Source of the DNA: Polyangiaceae bacterium | Lineage (GTDB): Bacteria; Myxococcota_A; Polyangia; Polyangiales; Polyangiaceae | Direction of reading: 5' to 3' | NCBI GenBank assembly: GCA_016715885.1 | Contig: JADJXL010000020.1 | Coordinates: 868,001 to 932,000 of the forward strand | Length of the DNA stretch: 64,000 nt | Part shown: positions 18,401 to 27,123 of the stretch, piece by piece | Layout of the letters: each line of letters starts with the position of its first letter | How positions within the stretch are numbered: position 1 is the stretch's first letter | Translations under genes and position numbers: made by a program | Notes under the pieces: generated by a model | What the model was told of the DNA's origin: nothing | Seen by the model: only the letters and a program-made list of their open reading frames with translations | Database searches by the model: none

Positions 18401-20581
18401 AGCGCCCGGCAGGGTCACGGCATGGCGCAATTGCGACAAACCATCGTGGGCAGCATCGATTGGACCATCGTCGGGCCAACGAGCCGTCCCGTGGTATTCG
18501 AGCGAATTCGCGGATACATCGACCGAGCGCGAAAAAGCGGCCGCGTGATCTTGCCGCTCGCCGAAATCGAAACCGACATGCGTCTCGCAAACGACGACGA
18601 CGTCGACGGCACGACGATCCTCGCCGTTGCTTCGCAACTTGCTCGCCAAGGACTCGTCGCATTGATACGTTTGTCGGATGGAACGCGAGCGCTCGTTCTG
18701 CACGTCGAGCAGATCGCGCGTTATGCGGGATCGCTGGTGCTTTTGGCTCGTCAGAGCCCTCACGGCGTCCCGGCGCTCGAAATCGCATCTCTGCTCGGCC
18801 CGACAGCGCGTTTTCCCCGCATCCCCGCGGGCGAACGATTGCGCAAGGATCAAGAGCTCGGCGTGCTCGATGGTGTCATGGCGTTGCTCATCGAACAAGG
18901 AATTTCGTTTTTGCACGAGGGATTGTTGGTATTTCCGGCGCTGTTTCCATCGGGGAAAGTGGTCGATGGGAACGACCGCGCGCTTTCGCCGGCCATTCGC
19001 TATGAAATGAGTCGTCCGGCCGCGATGGTGTACGCATCGGCGGTCGCAGCCATTGCATTGTCTCGACGATTCGGACCCGCCCGGCTCGGTGCGGGACGGG
19101 CGGATTTCGGTCGACCCGGTGAAGGATTGTGCCGGCTGTCCATTGAAACCGAACCCTCGGGCCGAGCGCGTGGGGCGCTGGCGCTTGCGTTTTCCATGGA
19201 TACGCCCGACGACGTGCGGAGACTCTTTGCGGCATTTCTCGAAGATCATCTGCGTCAGCGCGGCGTTCAATTCTTCGAAAAAATGGCCATTCGCTGCGCA
19301 TGTGGGCATGTCTTTTCGCCCGATGTCGTCGAACGGCGGCTCGTGGCGGGTCATTCCGACGTGGGCTGCCCCGAATGCGATACGCGCACGCCGCTCGTGC
19401 CCCGACAAACCTCGGAAGGAGCGCTCGATGCGCCCATTTTTGCTCTGCGTCGCGCCAGTGAACAGCGCCGAGATGCGAGCGTGCACGAGGTGCAGATGAC
19501 GATGACGACGGCGCGCATATCGGAAAAGGCACCGCAATCGCCCATTCGTATTCTGCATCTATCGGATTTGCACGTCACGGCATCGTCCGATCCCGAAGTG
19601 CTTTTGCGGCCACTCTTGACGGATTTGCGTGATCGCCACGAAGGTTTGTCCCTCGAAAAACTGGACTTTCTGGTCGTTTCCGGAGACATCACGAATCGCG
19701 CGTCCCCCGACGAGCTCGAGAAAGCGCAGGCGCTCGTGTCCCAGCTCGCGCGTGAAATGGGTTTGTCCGTTGGGCGGTGTTTGATCGTTCCTGGCAATCA
19801 CGACCTCGATTGGGAATGCCAGGTGTACGATTTCAAGAACAAGCGGCACGTGGACGAACGCAAGCTCGGCGCGGGAAGTTTCGTGCGTCAACCGAATGGT
19901 TTCCTCGTGCGCGACGACGCGAAGTATCCAGAACGATTTCGCAACTTTTCACATCACTTCTACCATCCATTGCTGCTCGCCGAATATCCCCTGGAGCCCG
20001 AAGCGCAAGGGATATCGACATTGTTTGCGGCGGAAAGGATTCAGTTTTTCCTGTTCAATTCGTCTTGGCAAGTCGACGAATACCATTCGGACAGGGCTGG
20101 CCTCTGTCCCGGCGCCGTTTCTCGGGCGCTCGATGCAGGTGATCGTCAAATTCGCGACGCCCGCGTGCGAGGTGACCTTCCGACGGATGCGCACGTATTG
20201 CGGCTGGCCGTTTTTCATCATCCCGTCACGGGCAACGAAAAAATCGTGGACGTTGCGTTTTTGGAGCAGTTCCGTCGCGCCGACGTGCGCGCGATTTTTC
20301 ATGGCCACGTCCACGAAGAGCGAGTGGCCATCGAAGGGCACATATCGCCATTTCGGCATTTGCACGTCGTTGGAGCCGGCAGTTTCGGAGCACCAGGCTC
20401 GCACCGGCCCGAATCCGTACCGCGGCTGTACAACTTGATAAGCATATCGCGGGACATGCAGCAAATGCGTGTGGATACACGTTGTTTGCGCAAGCCGACC
20501 GGCGCATGGGAGGCGTTTGCCGTTTGGCCCGGGGACAAACCGGGAGAGAAACGATCGTATTATGAAGTGACACTAAAATGA
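15473..20581 (+). CDS. metallophosphoesterase - WD40 - Roc/COR-like GTPase - zinc ribbon - metallophosphoesterase fusion
   Basis: 1702 residues with no signal peptide or membrane helix, so probably cytoplasmic. Order: calcineurin-like phosphoesterase (LTDLH at 9-13, ITGD near 48, PGNHD near 90, THHP near 225); a Pro/Ala-rich linker (about 380-500); a WD40 propeller (about 505-805); a Roc-type GTPase with P-loop GEGRAGKS (near 829), G3 DLGGQDEY (near 887), G4-like GTKVDD (near 946) and STSA; a COR-like segment to about 1270; a four-Cys zinc ribbon (CACGH and CPEC, about 1275-1305); and a second phosphoesterase (LSDLH near 1363, VSGD near 1400, PGNHD near 1440, FHHP near 1580, HGHVH near 1610). 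The second phosphoesterase has all metal ligands. The first lacks the GHxH motif (it reads HLAGSLRG). Likely a GTP-switched scaffold controlling a phosphodiesterase or nuclease; substrate unknown. Confidence 0.88.
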   Translation: MSGFGWLHLTDLHVRFHGTLWQRPRFREELERDITQVIEKTGSIDVIVITGDLALLGLEAEFEMVTEGLGSFCDFIEKLGQRPTVLAVPGNHDLVRTSPAAAADPALWETDSNARNAFFSDAAHPLRATVATAFTPFSRWLARFRERYPRGPNVTVHPGLLPGDFVATLQKNDRRYAIAGLNTAFLELAGHHAFGALDIDPRQLVTSAGTLDEFIGDHDAALLLTHHPPNALSAAARERLTKTIAPRGRFALHLAGSLRGSPPPLDAAHGALFVGHPFSGSIDGDAKRGYAAGRIEINESGEAVLVSIWPRVLSFARREPCFGPDMSWPLGPFESMTRTMPLGHARKIVEGVGHFPAAVTPKSQYLSLLETVAAETIPPPPSIPDEAIGGPPGGFYPFESPAEKKAEARKRADDSDDPPTAPVPTGSIDPHSIHRHPLRVRVDVRDAKPHASATRAAAAPAPAPSPPQRAAAPSDEPVIAKTLPSGGMSQPPAQASEPATLRFAPGMSFAGVVHTGVFPARRAVFSPSGNVLVFMYADGFLNTWNVDSKSREWSASLDQRDCFDICFSPDGAFIALRSPDKLFVVDANAGTLLRQTSLGGRDSGGLAWSPGGIIATGEPDGKILFFDADDLAPVGHLDHGFCPDGIFALEFSPDGNWLVSGGGGEGFVAISTVPAGALPDRGFTQASPYHRGPVLDFAFRPHFAQVASASNDGTIAIWSLENGALVARLEGHIAAVLHVAFSFDGRLLVSRSRDGTVILWSADTWELVLRIHNFQAQAPNPIFSPRANVLVLPGANGIGVELIHLDIDELLDRPPTEKTMHTTTAKVVLLGEGRAGKSCLAMRLAEDRYLEQPSTHGMRFWTISGDRVSSGSGAAISHRRELVVWDLGGQDEYRLVHPLFLADTQLAVLVFEPGRGSAAESEVASWNDHLLDDDDRCEPPRRILVGTKVDDEHAPEDLEAIERLRVRTGALTYVSTSARQGHGMAQLRQTIVGSIDWTIVGPTSRPVVFERIRGYIDRARKSGRVILPLAEIETDMRLANDDDVDGTTILAVASQLARQGLVALIRLSDGTRALVLHVEQIARYAGSLVLLARQSPHGVPALEIASLLGPTARFPRIPAGERLRKDQELGVLDGVMALLIEQGISFLHEGLLVFPALFPSGKVVDGNDRALSPAIRYEMSRPAAMVYASAVAAIALSRRFGPARLGAGRADFGRPGEGLCRLSIETEPSGRARGALALAFSMDTPDDVRRLFAAFLEDHLRQRGVQFFEKMAIRCACGHVFSPDVVERRLVAGHSDVGCPECDTRTPLVPRQTSEGALDAPIFALRRASEQRRDASVHEVQMTMTTARISEKAPQSPIRILHLSDLHVTASSDPEVLLRPLLTDLRDRHEGLSLEKLDFLVVSGDITNRASPDELEKAQALVSQLAREMGLSVGRCLIVPGNHDLDWECQVYDFKNKRHVDERKLGAGSFVRQPNGFLVRDDAKYPERFRNFSHHFYHPLLLAEYPLEPEAQGISTLFAAERIQFFLFNSSWQVDEYHSDRAGLCPGAVSRALDAGDRQIRDARVRGDLPTDAHVLRLAVFHHPVTGNEKIVDVAFLEQFRRADVRAIFHGHVHEERVAIEGHISPFRHLHVVGAGSFGAPGSHRPESVPRLYNLISISRDMQQMRVDTRCLRKPTGAWEAFAVWPGDKPGEKRSYYEVTLK

Positions 20582-20628
20582 TTCGCTGGTTCGTTCCGTC
20601 CTTTCAACCCAACCGCACGAGGTAGGTC

Positions 20629-21675
20629 ATGCACGCAATCGAGCTTCGCTGGTACGTCCCCATTTTCGCCATTTGCGCATTGTCCGTGTCGAGTTGCCGG
20701 CGTAGTCTACCGGCCGATGATTGCATCGAAAATCCTCCCACGGGTCCGGGGCAATCCGTATGCACCGTACCCGGCTTCGACGACCGCGATTTCATTTTGC
20801 ATCTGCCCCAAAACTTCAATGGCACGACGCCGCTTCCGGTCATCTTCGCGCTCCACGGCGGCGGGGGTCGTAAAGAAGGATTCGGGCCAATGACGTGCGA
20901 AGAGGGCGACGAATCGAAGCCATCGTGTCTAGCGAACGTCGCAACCGAACGCGGCTTCGTCCTCGTCATGCCCGACGGCACCGAAAGCAAGCTGAATCTG
21001 CGCACGTGGGGCGGCACAGAAAAGTCGAGTGGATCCGTATGTGTACACGCGTGCGAAGAAAATGTCGACGACATCGCCTATTTCCGGACGCTCCTCGATC
21101 ACGTCGCCAAAATCGTTCCGCTCGATACGAAACGCATTTTCTTCACGGGCTTTTCGAATGGCGGGGAAATGAGCCACCGCATTGCTTGCGAACTATCCGA
21201 TCGCGTGGCCGCCATTGCCCCCGTGGGCGGAGCCAACATGATTGCCGTAACGGGGACGTGCACGCCGTCGCGTCCTGTTCCCGTGCTGCAAATCCATGGC
21301 AAATCGGATCCGTGCTGGCCGCTGGACGGCGGGATGGGAACTTGTCCCGGCCAGCCCGAAGGAGCTTATTCTTCGGTCACCGAATCGATCATTGGCACGA
21401 CGGAAAAACCCGGTTGGGCGATTCGGAACGGGTGCTCGGTGGACATGCCCGCGATCACCATGCTTCCCGATTCTGCTTCGGATGGCACGACGGCTGAAAA
21501 TCAGGTATTTGCCGGCTGCCAAGCCGACGTCCATTTCGTCACCGTCACGAATGGAGGTCACACGTGGCCGGGTGGCGACCAATACCTCGATGCCGACACG
21601 GTCGGGTTGGTATCTCGAGATTTCAGTGCGAGCGAGATGATAGCGGACTTTTTCGAGGCGCATCCGCTGCCGTGA
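20629..21675 (+). CDS. lipoprotein esterase of the PHB-depolymerase / feruloyl esterase (CE1) type
   Basis: 348 residues. A type II signal peptide ends in a SVSSC lipobox (Cys near 23). The esterase domain has the HGGGG oxyanion segment near residue 84, the nucleophile elbow GFSNGG near 180, an acid in HGKSD near 224 and the histidine in NGGHTWPGG near 305. That is the full LpqC/PHB-depolymerase family triad. It probably hydrolyses ester bonds of polymers or plant-type phenolic esters outside the inner membrane. It starts 47 bp after the giant fusion gene and could be co-transcribed with it, but no functional link is evident. Confidence 0.85.
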   Translation: MHAIELRWYVPIFAICALSVSSCRRSLPADDCIENPPTGPGQSVCTVPGFDDRDFILHLPQNFNGTTPLPVIFALHGGGGRKEGFGPMTCEEGDESKPSCLANVATERGFVLVMPDGTESKLNLRTWGGTEKSSGSVCVHACEENVDDIAYFRTLLDHVAKIVPLDTKRIFFTGFSNGGEMSHRIACELSDRVAAIAPVGGANMIAVTGTCTPSRPVPVLQIHGKSDPCWPLDGGMGTCPGQPEGAYSSVTESIIGTTEKPGWAIRNGCSVDMPAITMLPDSASDGTTAENQVFAGCQADVHFVTVTNGGHTWPGGDQYLDADTVGLVSRDFSASEMIADFFEAHPLP

Positions 21676-21684
21676 CGGTGAAAA

Positions 21685-21706
21685 GGGGCGCATTACGGCG
21701 CGCCCC
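21685..21706. terminator. hairpin between convergent genes
   Basis: A 7-bp GC stem, GGGGCGC (21685-21691) with GCGCCCC (21700-21706), lies between the convergent esterase and VWA-like genes. Four A bases just before it give a T-run for minus-strand transcripts, so it fits a terminator for the 21712-23586 gene read through its stop, or a bidirectional one. Confidence 0.5.
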
Positions 21707-21711
21707 GCGGG

Positions 21712-23586
21712 TCACTTCTCCACACATGCGCGCGTGGCAAACCAATCGAGAATGCTACGCATCGTGGGCTCGTAGCCGAAGTCCGGTGCCGACCGATCCG
21801 ACGTTTGCGCCGCGCAGGCCGACCCCACGGCGGCTTGCGAACCAAGGCCCTGCAGGACGCTCAACTGGCGCAAGCCTGGCAAGGCGCGAGCTCGCACCTG
21901 AAGGGTTCGTCCCGAGCCGTCGGGATTTTCTGCGCAAAGCGGGTTGTCGTTGTTGGGGTCGACGCATTCGCAGTTTCCTTCCTTGCAATTGCGATGAAAC
22001 TGCTCGGGCAGGTCGAAAATGCACGCGTATTGGAGGTCATCGGTGACGGTGTATTCATTGCCGTTGATGGAATTGCCGAGCGGCATCATCGGCGACGCGA
22101 GCGTGACGCCCGTAATGGGACTGGTCCCCCAACGTGGTTTGACCGATTCGTTCATCAGCGGATCCTTCGGCGCAACGAATGCCGCCGGATTGCCCGTGAT
22201 GACCTCCCACACCGTGGCATAACCTCCGGCGGGCAACATCATTTCCTTCCAGTCCTTGTAACCTTTCTTGGCGTCTTTCGGGTCGCGGGCAATGTTTTGC
22301 CAGGGAACGCCGAGAATGCCTGCAACGAGCACCTGCGACGGCTCTCGCACCGTATTTTTGTCGTCGGACGGGTCGAGGTCCGTGAAAATGGGATTCGGCA
22401 CGAGCTCCCCTGCGCGATTCGTGACCGTCGACTTCGTGAACGCTTGCGTGTATCGATCGACCGGATAAAGGAAATCGATACCGAATCGCCGTTTTTGGTC
22501 CCAGCACCGCAAATTGATCTTGTCTTCGGCTTCGTCGTACAGCGCGGGACCGGCAGGATCGCCGCACGAGGGGTCCGCGGGACAAGCACCGGGCGCTTGG
22601 CCGCACGATTTGCAGCACGGATCGGCGGGGTTCGTCGCGCATTCTTGCCGAGCGCGCGGCATGCGGAACGCAGTGCCGTTCGGGGCGCGCAGTTGATTGA
22701 CCAGGAAAAACTGCCCATATTCCTTCGTGGAGCAATCGTTTTCGTCGCTCGTCATGAGCACGATGAGGTGCGAATCGGGGCGCAAGAAGTCTTTGCGCTG
22801 GCTGAGCAGCGCGGCGTCGACGCCTTGAGGAATCGCTTTGAAGTCGACAATCGCGATATTTTCATGAGGTTCCGGGTCGGCCAGGAATCGATACACGCTT
22901 TCGAGCTGTGATTCATACCCGCATCCGATGTCCCCCACGCCCTTGATCATTTCTTTCAATGTGGGAACGAGGCCCTTGCCCGCGCCGTCGTCGAGCGTCG
23001 CTTCGCCAGGCGGCGAGAGCGTTTGCTGCGGATCCCAGGCAAGAAATGATTTGTTGGCATACGTGGGAATGGTTTCCGTCGTGCACACGTTTTTTCGCGA
23101 CAGAAGATGCCCGCGGTCGTTGTTCGACGTATTGATTGCACCGGGACACGATTGCATATCCATGTCGGGACACGAATCCGATCCGTGCCCTCCGAGGCTC
23201 GAGCTGACGACGCCGATGTGAATATCGGTCTGAGGCGGGAAAGCTCGCACCAAACCCGCGGGACATGCGCTGTCGGGATCGGCTGGTTGCGATGATGGCG
23301 CTACCCCGTTCGGGTCGATGCAAAGCGGATTGGTGAGACCTTGGAGCAAGCTTGGAATGGCTTCGGCGAGAAACGATTGCTTGTGCACCATGCCGCGCGA
23401 ATTGTCGACGGCGATCACGAGATCGATACGCGAAGAATCGCAAGCGCCAGATCCACCCCCTGAACCGCCTCCGCCCCCTGCGCCCGTCGACGATGACCCG
23501 AAGACGAGGTCCGTGTCGGGTCCGCAACCCCCGATGCCAGGAAGGAAAAGCGAACAAAGTAGCCCAAAAGTAGCGTAGTGTCTCAT
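21712..23586 (-). CDS. Cys-rich VWA-like surface lipoprotein
   Basis: About 624 residues from the ATG at 23586; frames upstream to 23700 would bury the signal peptide. The lipobox GIGGC is near residue 20 and is followed by a Gly/Ser-rich spacer. The next segment, RIDLVIAVDNSRGM, resembles the first strand and MIDAS loop of a von Willebrand A domain, although DxSxS reads DNSRG. Further on come HLIVLMTSDENDCS and several Cys-rich stretches. This class is abundant in Polyangiales, probably exposed on the outer membrane and binding ligands or metal. Convergent with the esterase gene. Actual role unknown. Confidence 0.78.
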   Translation of the reverse strand: MRHYATFGLLCSLFLPGIGGCGPDTDLVFGSSSTGAGGGGGSGGGSGACDSSRIDLVIAVDNSRGMVHKQSFLAEAIPSLLQGLTNPLCIDPNGVAPSSQPADPDSACPAGLVRAFPPQTDIHIGVVSSSLGGHGSDSCPDMDMQSCPGAINTSNNDRGHLLSRKNVCTTETIPTYANKSFLAWDPQQTLSPPGEATLDDGAGKGLVPTLKEMIKGVGDIGCGYESQLESVYRFLADPEPHENIAIVDFKAIPQGVDAALLSQRKDFLRPDSHLIVLMTSDENDCSTKEYGQFFLVNQLRAPNGTAFRMPRARQECATNPADPCCKSCGQAPGACPADPSCGDPAGPALYDEAEDKINLRCWDQKRRFGIDFLYPVDRYTQAFTKSTVTNRAGELVPNPIFTDLDPSDDKNTVREPSQVLVAGILGVPWQNIARDPKDAKKGYKDWKEMMLPAGGYATVWEVITGNPAAFVAPKDPLMNESVKPRWGTSPITGVTLASPMMPLGNSINGNEYTVTDDLQYACIFDLPEQFHRNCKEGNCECVDPNNDNPLCAENPDGSGRTLQVRARALPGLRQLSVLQGLGSQAAVGSACAAQTSDRSAPDFGYEPTMRSILDWFATRACVEK

Positions 23587-23729
23587 GGTGCTATTGAGCC
23601 TGCGCGGCGGCGTGGCGTCAAGGGCCGAACGACCGCCAGGCGATGATGAGGTTGACGCACGAGCCTGCGCGCGGTATTGCGCTCGCGAGGCTCGCGCCAT
23701 CGCGACGTCCCACGAGGTTCGGCGAACGC

Positions 23730-24134
23730 ATGTTTCGAGTGACGGAAGAAGTTCGATTTTGTTACGGCCACAGGCTCATGGACTACGTAGGACCATGCGC
23801 ACGAATCCATGGCCACAATGCCCGCGTGGAGATTGAAGTTTCGACGCCCGAGCTCGATGCGAAGGGATTCGTGGTCGACTTTTTCGACATCGAAAAAGCC
23901 GGCAAGGCGTGGATCCTGGCCGAGCTCGACCACCGATTGTTATTGCGACGCGACGATCCAGTCATTCCCTATCTCGACCAAGCGAACGAAACGTACGTGG
24001 CGCTCGACGTGAATCCGAGCGCGGAAAACCTTGCCAAGCTCATTTTCGACCGTTTGCGATCTCAGGGAATTCCTGTTACGGCTGTTCGGTTCTACGAAAC
24101 CGAAACGGCGATAGCAACGTATGACGAACGGTAG
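23730..24134 (+). CDS. 6-pyruvoyl-tetrahydropterin synthase / QueD family protein
   Basis: About 134 residues from the ATG at 23730, the usual family length; an in-frame ATG at 23643 would add an unconserved leader. Zinc ligands are visible in FCYGHRL and in HGHN, with the preceding Cys of GPCARIHGHN and the C-terminal ETETAIATY glutamate. The family makes tetrahydropterins or 6-carboxytetrahydropterin (queuosine pathway) from dihydroneopterin triphosphate. The SDR gene 66 bp downstream resembles pteridine reductases, which favours a pterin cofactor role over queuosine. No other queuosine gene is seen here. Confidence 0.85.
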   Translation: MFRVTEEVRFCYGHRLMDYVGPCARIHGHNARVEIEVSTPELDAKGFVVDFFDIEKAGKAWILAELDHRLLLRRDDPVIPYLDQANETYVALDVNPSAENLAKLIFDRLRSQGIPVTAVRFYETETAIATYDER

Positions 24135-24200
24135 CAGCCCGTGGAAGTATCGTCGCGCAGCAGGTGATTCCACAGGCTGCCAACCTGTCGGAGATGCACG

Positions 24201-24959
24201 ATGAGCAAGTCGGTCCTCGTGACAGGTGGCGGCAAGCGCATTGGACGTGCCATTGCCATGGCGCTCGGCCAGGATGGGTGGAATGTCGCAATACATTATC
24301 ACTCGTCACGCAAAGATGCGGAATCGACGGCGGAAGCCATTGCGGCTTTCGGCGGGCGAGCGGCCGTCGTCGGGGCTGATTTGATGCGCGAATCGGAGAC
24401 CGAGACGCTGGTCGAACGAGCCGAAGAGCTCGTCGGGCCGCTCGAAGCGCTCGTCAACAACGCCGCGGTATTCGAACGCGATACCGTGGAAACGGTCACG
24501 CGCGAAAGCTGGGATTTGCACATCGAGACGAATCTGCGCGCGCCGTTCGTTTTGATGCAATCGTTCGCTCGGCGGCTGCCCGAGGGGGCGGAGGGCAGCA
24601 TCGTGAATTTGCTCGATCAGCGCGTATGGAACATGGGGCCGACGTTCACGTCGTACACCGTGAGCAAAATGGGATTATGGGCCCTCACGCAATCGCTTGC
24701 AATCGCCCTCGCTCCTCGTATTCGTGTCAATGCGGTCGGCCCCGGGCCGACACTGCCGAGCAGTCGGCAAACGCCCGAGCAATTTGCGGCGCAATGCGAT
24801 CGAGTTCCCCTACGTCATGGCGCAACGCCCGAGGACGTCGCTGATGCCGTACGTTATTTACTCGGTGCTCGCTCCGTCACGGGGCAGATGATCGCGGTCG
24901 ACGGCGGCGAGCATTTGGGGCATACCCGACGCGCAGGTAGCGAACCACCACCAGAATAA
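24201..24959 (+). CDS. SDR oxidoreductase, pteridine-reductase-like
   Basis: 252 residues. The classical SDR Rossmann motif TGGGKRIG is at 8-15, the NNAA motif near 90 and the catalytic YTVSK near 152-156. The serine position is replaced in the NLLDQRVWN stretch, a hallmark of the FolM/PTR1-like SDR branch, and the arginine in GGGKR fits NADPH use. It lies just after the PTPS-like gene, so I infer that it reduces the pterin made there (dihydromonapterin or biopterin type). Substrate identity is inferred from context only. Confidence 0.8.
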   Translation: MSKSVLVTGGGKRIGRAIAMALGQDGWNVAIHYHSSRKDAESTAEAIAAFGGRAAVVGADLMRESETETLVERAEELVGPLEALVNNAAVFERDTVETVTRESWDLHIETNLRAPFVLMQSFARRLPEGAEGSIVNLLDQRVWNMGPTFTSYTVSKMGLWALTQSLAIALAPRIRVNAVGPGPTLPSSRQTPEQFAAQCDRVPLRHGATPEDVADAVRYLLGARSVTGQMIAVDGGEHLGHTRRAGSEPPPE

Positions 24960-24988
24960 GAACGTGCCTCGAAAGCGGGTGTAGGATT

Positions 24989-26428
24989 ATGATGTTGCCC
25001 GACGTCCCGATAGTCCCCGGTGGAAATTGGTTGGGGCATGCTCACCTGCTGGAAGGCGACAATCGTATCCCGTTTCTGAAACGAGTCGCCGGCATGGGCG
25101 ACATGATGCAAATCCGCGTCGGAATACGCTCGGGATGCGTGGTGAGCTCGCCTGCACTGATCCATGAAATCCTCGTCGAAAAAGGTCGTAAGTTCGAAAA
25201 ATCGCCTGGTGCGCGTATATTGTTGAACGACTTGGCGGGTCAGGGCTTGTTCACGAGCGTGGGGGATTTGTGGCAGCGGCAAAGGCGTCTGCTTTCGCCA
25301 TTGTTTCATCATGCCGAATTGGCGGGCTACGTCAAAGCGATGAACGAGGAGGCACTTGCCGCACGGCAGCGCATGAAAGACGGCGCGAGAATCGATTTGT
25401 CGCATGAAATGATGCGCATCACCATGGGGGTCGTCGGACGAACATTGTTTGGCACACAAAGCGTCGACGAAGCCGATCGCATTGGCGAAGCGCTCACCGT
25501 CATGCTCGGCTGGGCCAATCAGTTCATCGGCTCGCCCCTCTTGGGCTTGCAAATCGCCGCATTCGAACAGTTCGAATCGTTCAAAGGCAAAGTACCCGAA
25601 AGGCTCGAACCGTTTCGTCGGCGTGCGCAGGATGCGCTGCTCGAACCAGTTTTTCTTCCCAAACGTCGTTCGCCCGAGGTCGTCCGGGCAATGGATGTCA
25701 TCGATACGTATACGAATAAGATGATCGACGAGCGCCGCGCCAGTCCCACCCAAAGAAAAGATCTTTTGACTCGGTTATTGCTCGCCCGAGACGGAGAGCT
25801 CGGGGGCGAGGGCATGAGTGACAAGCAGGTGCGTGACGAGGCCAATACGTTGTTCGTTGCCGGGCACGAAACGACCGCATCGGCGCTTTCGTGGGCATTT
25901 TATTTGTTGTCGAAATACCCGGAAGCTCGAGCACGCGTACAAGCCGAAGCTGATTCGTTTGGACCCGAAGGACCCACCAAGTACGACCCGGAAAAACTCA
26001 GCTATACGTCACGCGTATTCAAAGAAGCGCTGCGGATGTATCCACCGGTCATTACGATCGTTCGTCGGAGTCGCGAAGAAGTCGAAATTGGGGGACGCGT
26101 CATTCCACCCCATCACCTTTTTTTCATCAACATCGTGGGCGTGCATTACCGGCCGGACATTTACCCCGATCCCAATCGATTCGATCCGGATCGTTTCCTG
26201 CCGGAGGTCGAAGCCAAGCGTCCAAGATCCGCGTGGATTCCCTTCAGCATTGGGCCGAGGGTATGCATTGGAAACTTTTTTGCGCTCATGGAAGGCGCGG
26301 TCGTGCTCGCGACGCTCATGCGCGGGCTACGCTTCGACGTGGAGCCTCGCACGATCATGCCCGAATCGTTTTTGACACTGCGGCCCAAAGGCGGCGTTTG
26401 GGCGAAGGTGCATCGAGCGGAGGCCTAA
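24989..26428 (+). CDS. cytochrome P450
   Basis: 479 residues with no membrane anchor, a soluble bacterial P450 of the CYP4-like lineage. The I-helix oxygen-binding motif AGHETTAS is near 291-298, ExxR in KEALRMYPP near 343, and the haem-binding loop FSIGPRVCIG with the axial Cys at about 426. It follows the SDR by 29 bp on the same strand, so the three genes 23730-26428 may be one transcript. Substrate unknown. No ferredoxin or ferredoxin reductase gene is near, so redox partners must come from elsewhere. Confidence 0.93.
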   Translation: MMLPDVPIVPGGNWLGHAHLLEGDNRIPFLKRVAGMGDMMQIRVGIRSGCVVSSPALIHEILVEKGRKFEKSPGARILLNDLAGQGLFTSVGDLWQRQRRLLSPLFHHAELAGYVKAMNEEALAARQRMKDGARIDLSHEMMRITMGVVGRTLFGTQSVDEADRIGEALTVMLGWANQFIGSPLLGLQIAAFEQFESFKGKVPERLEPFRRRAQDALLEPVFLPKRRSPEVVRAMDVIDTYTNKMIDERRASPTQRKDLLTRLLLARDGELGGEGMSDKQVRDEANTLFVAGHETTASALSWAFYLLSKYPEARARVQAEADSFGPEGPTKYDPEKLSYTSRVFKEALRMYPPVITIVRRSREEVEIGGRVIPPHHLFFINIVGVHYRPDIYPDPNRFDPDRFLPEVEAKRPRSAWIPFSIGPRVCIGNFFALMEGAVVLATLMRGLRFDVEPRTIMPESFLTLRPKGGVWAKVHRAEA

Positions 26429-26432
26429 AGCC

Positions 26433-26942
26433 TCAAACCGCAGCTGCAACCTCGGCTTTACGCCCGCGCGGCACATTCTTGGGCGCGCGACGATCGCGCA
26501 ACGCAGTCATGGCCACTTCGGGACCGACGTTGTCGACGAACGCGCGCGCTGCGGCAAACACGGACCAATCCCGTTCACGCAACGTGATCGCGTACGGGCC
26601 TTTGTCGTCGATGTTGCCTTCGTCGTACGCCTGAAACGCTTCGACGATGCGACCGTCACCCGTTCGCGTGCACGCGAATCGAACCGGTTCGTTGCCTTGA
26701 GATATTCGGCCCGCGCAGAACGTGTCCGTCGCGAGCCACGCGCCTTCGAGCAGCGCCGCACACACGCGCGAAATCACTTCGAAACGTGGATCGACCGCGC
26801 GCGCTTCGTCTTGTGCAACGTCTGCGAACAGCGCATCGATTTCGACTTTGTTGATCTGGCCCCACCGCTTCGACGACTTATCTCGACCGCGGCGGGGCTT
26901 ACGCTGCCCCTCGGTCGTACTACCTTCGCTTTGGGATCGCAT
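26433..26942 (-). CDS. hypothetical protein
   Basis: About 169 residues if started at the ATG at 26942; longer in-frame starts to 27239 would overlap the divergent hydrolase. The N-terminus is basic and low in complexity. The rest (INKVEIDALFADVAQDEARAVD onward) is a compact soluble domain rich in Ala/Glu/Arg, and the C-terminal tail is basic (RAPKNVPRGRKAE). No recognised motif. It converges on the P450 gene with only 4 bp between stops. Start and function are uncertain. Confidence 0.6.
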   Translation of the reverse strand: MRSQSEGSTTEGQRKPRRGRDKSSKRWGQINKVEIDALFADVAQDEARAVDPRFEVISRVCAALLEGAWLATDTFCAGRISQGNEPVRFACTRTGDGRIVEAFQAYDEGNIDDKGPYAITLRERDWSVFAAARAFVDNVGPEVAMTALRDRRAPKNVPRGRKAEVAAAV

Positions 26943-27123
26943 CGTTTGGCCTGAATGCTCCACTCGACTGCCAGAAGGTCGCAGTTCGACCTCGACGCAA
27001 GTCGGTCGACCCTTTAGCGGGCTACCGGCCACTGCGCAAGTGTTCTTTTTCCGTCTCGATGGCGGGGACGTCAACTTGGCTCTTCCCATCGGGCGAAGGC
27101 CATGCAAAAAGGCCGCCCCTCGC

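Noticed and set aside
17342..19558. A 738-codon open frame antisense to the WD40-Roc region
   Set aside because: It is a high-GC shadow of the real gene; the plus-strand frame has clear domains and the antisense translation is Arg/His-rich with no motif.
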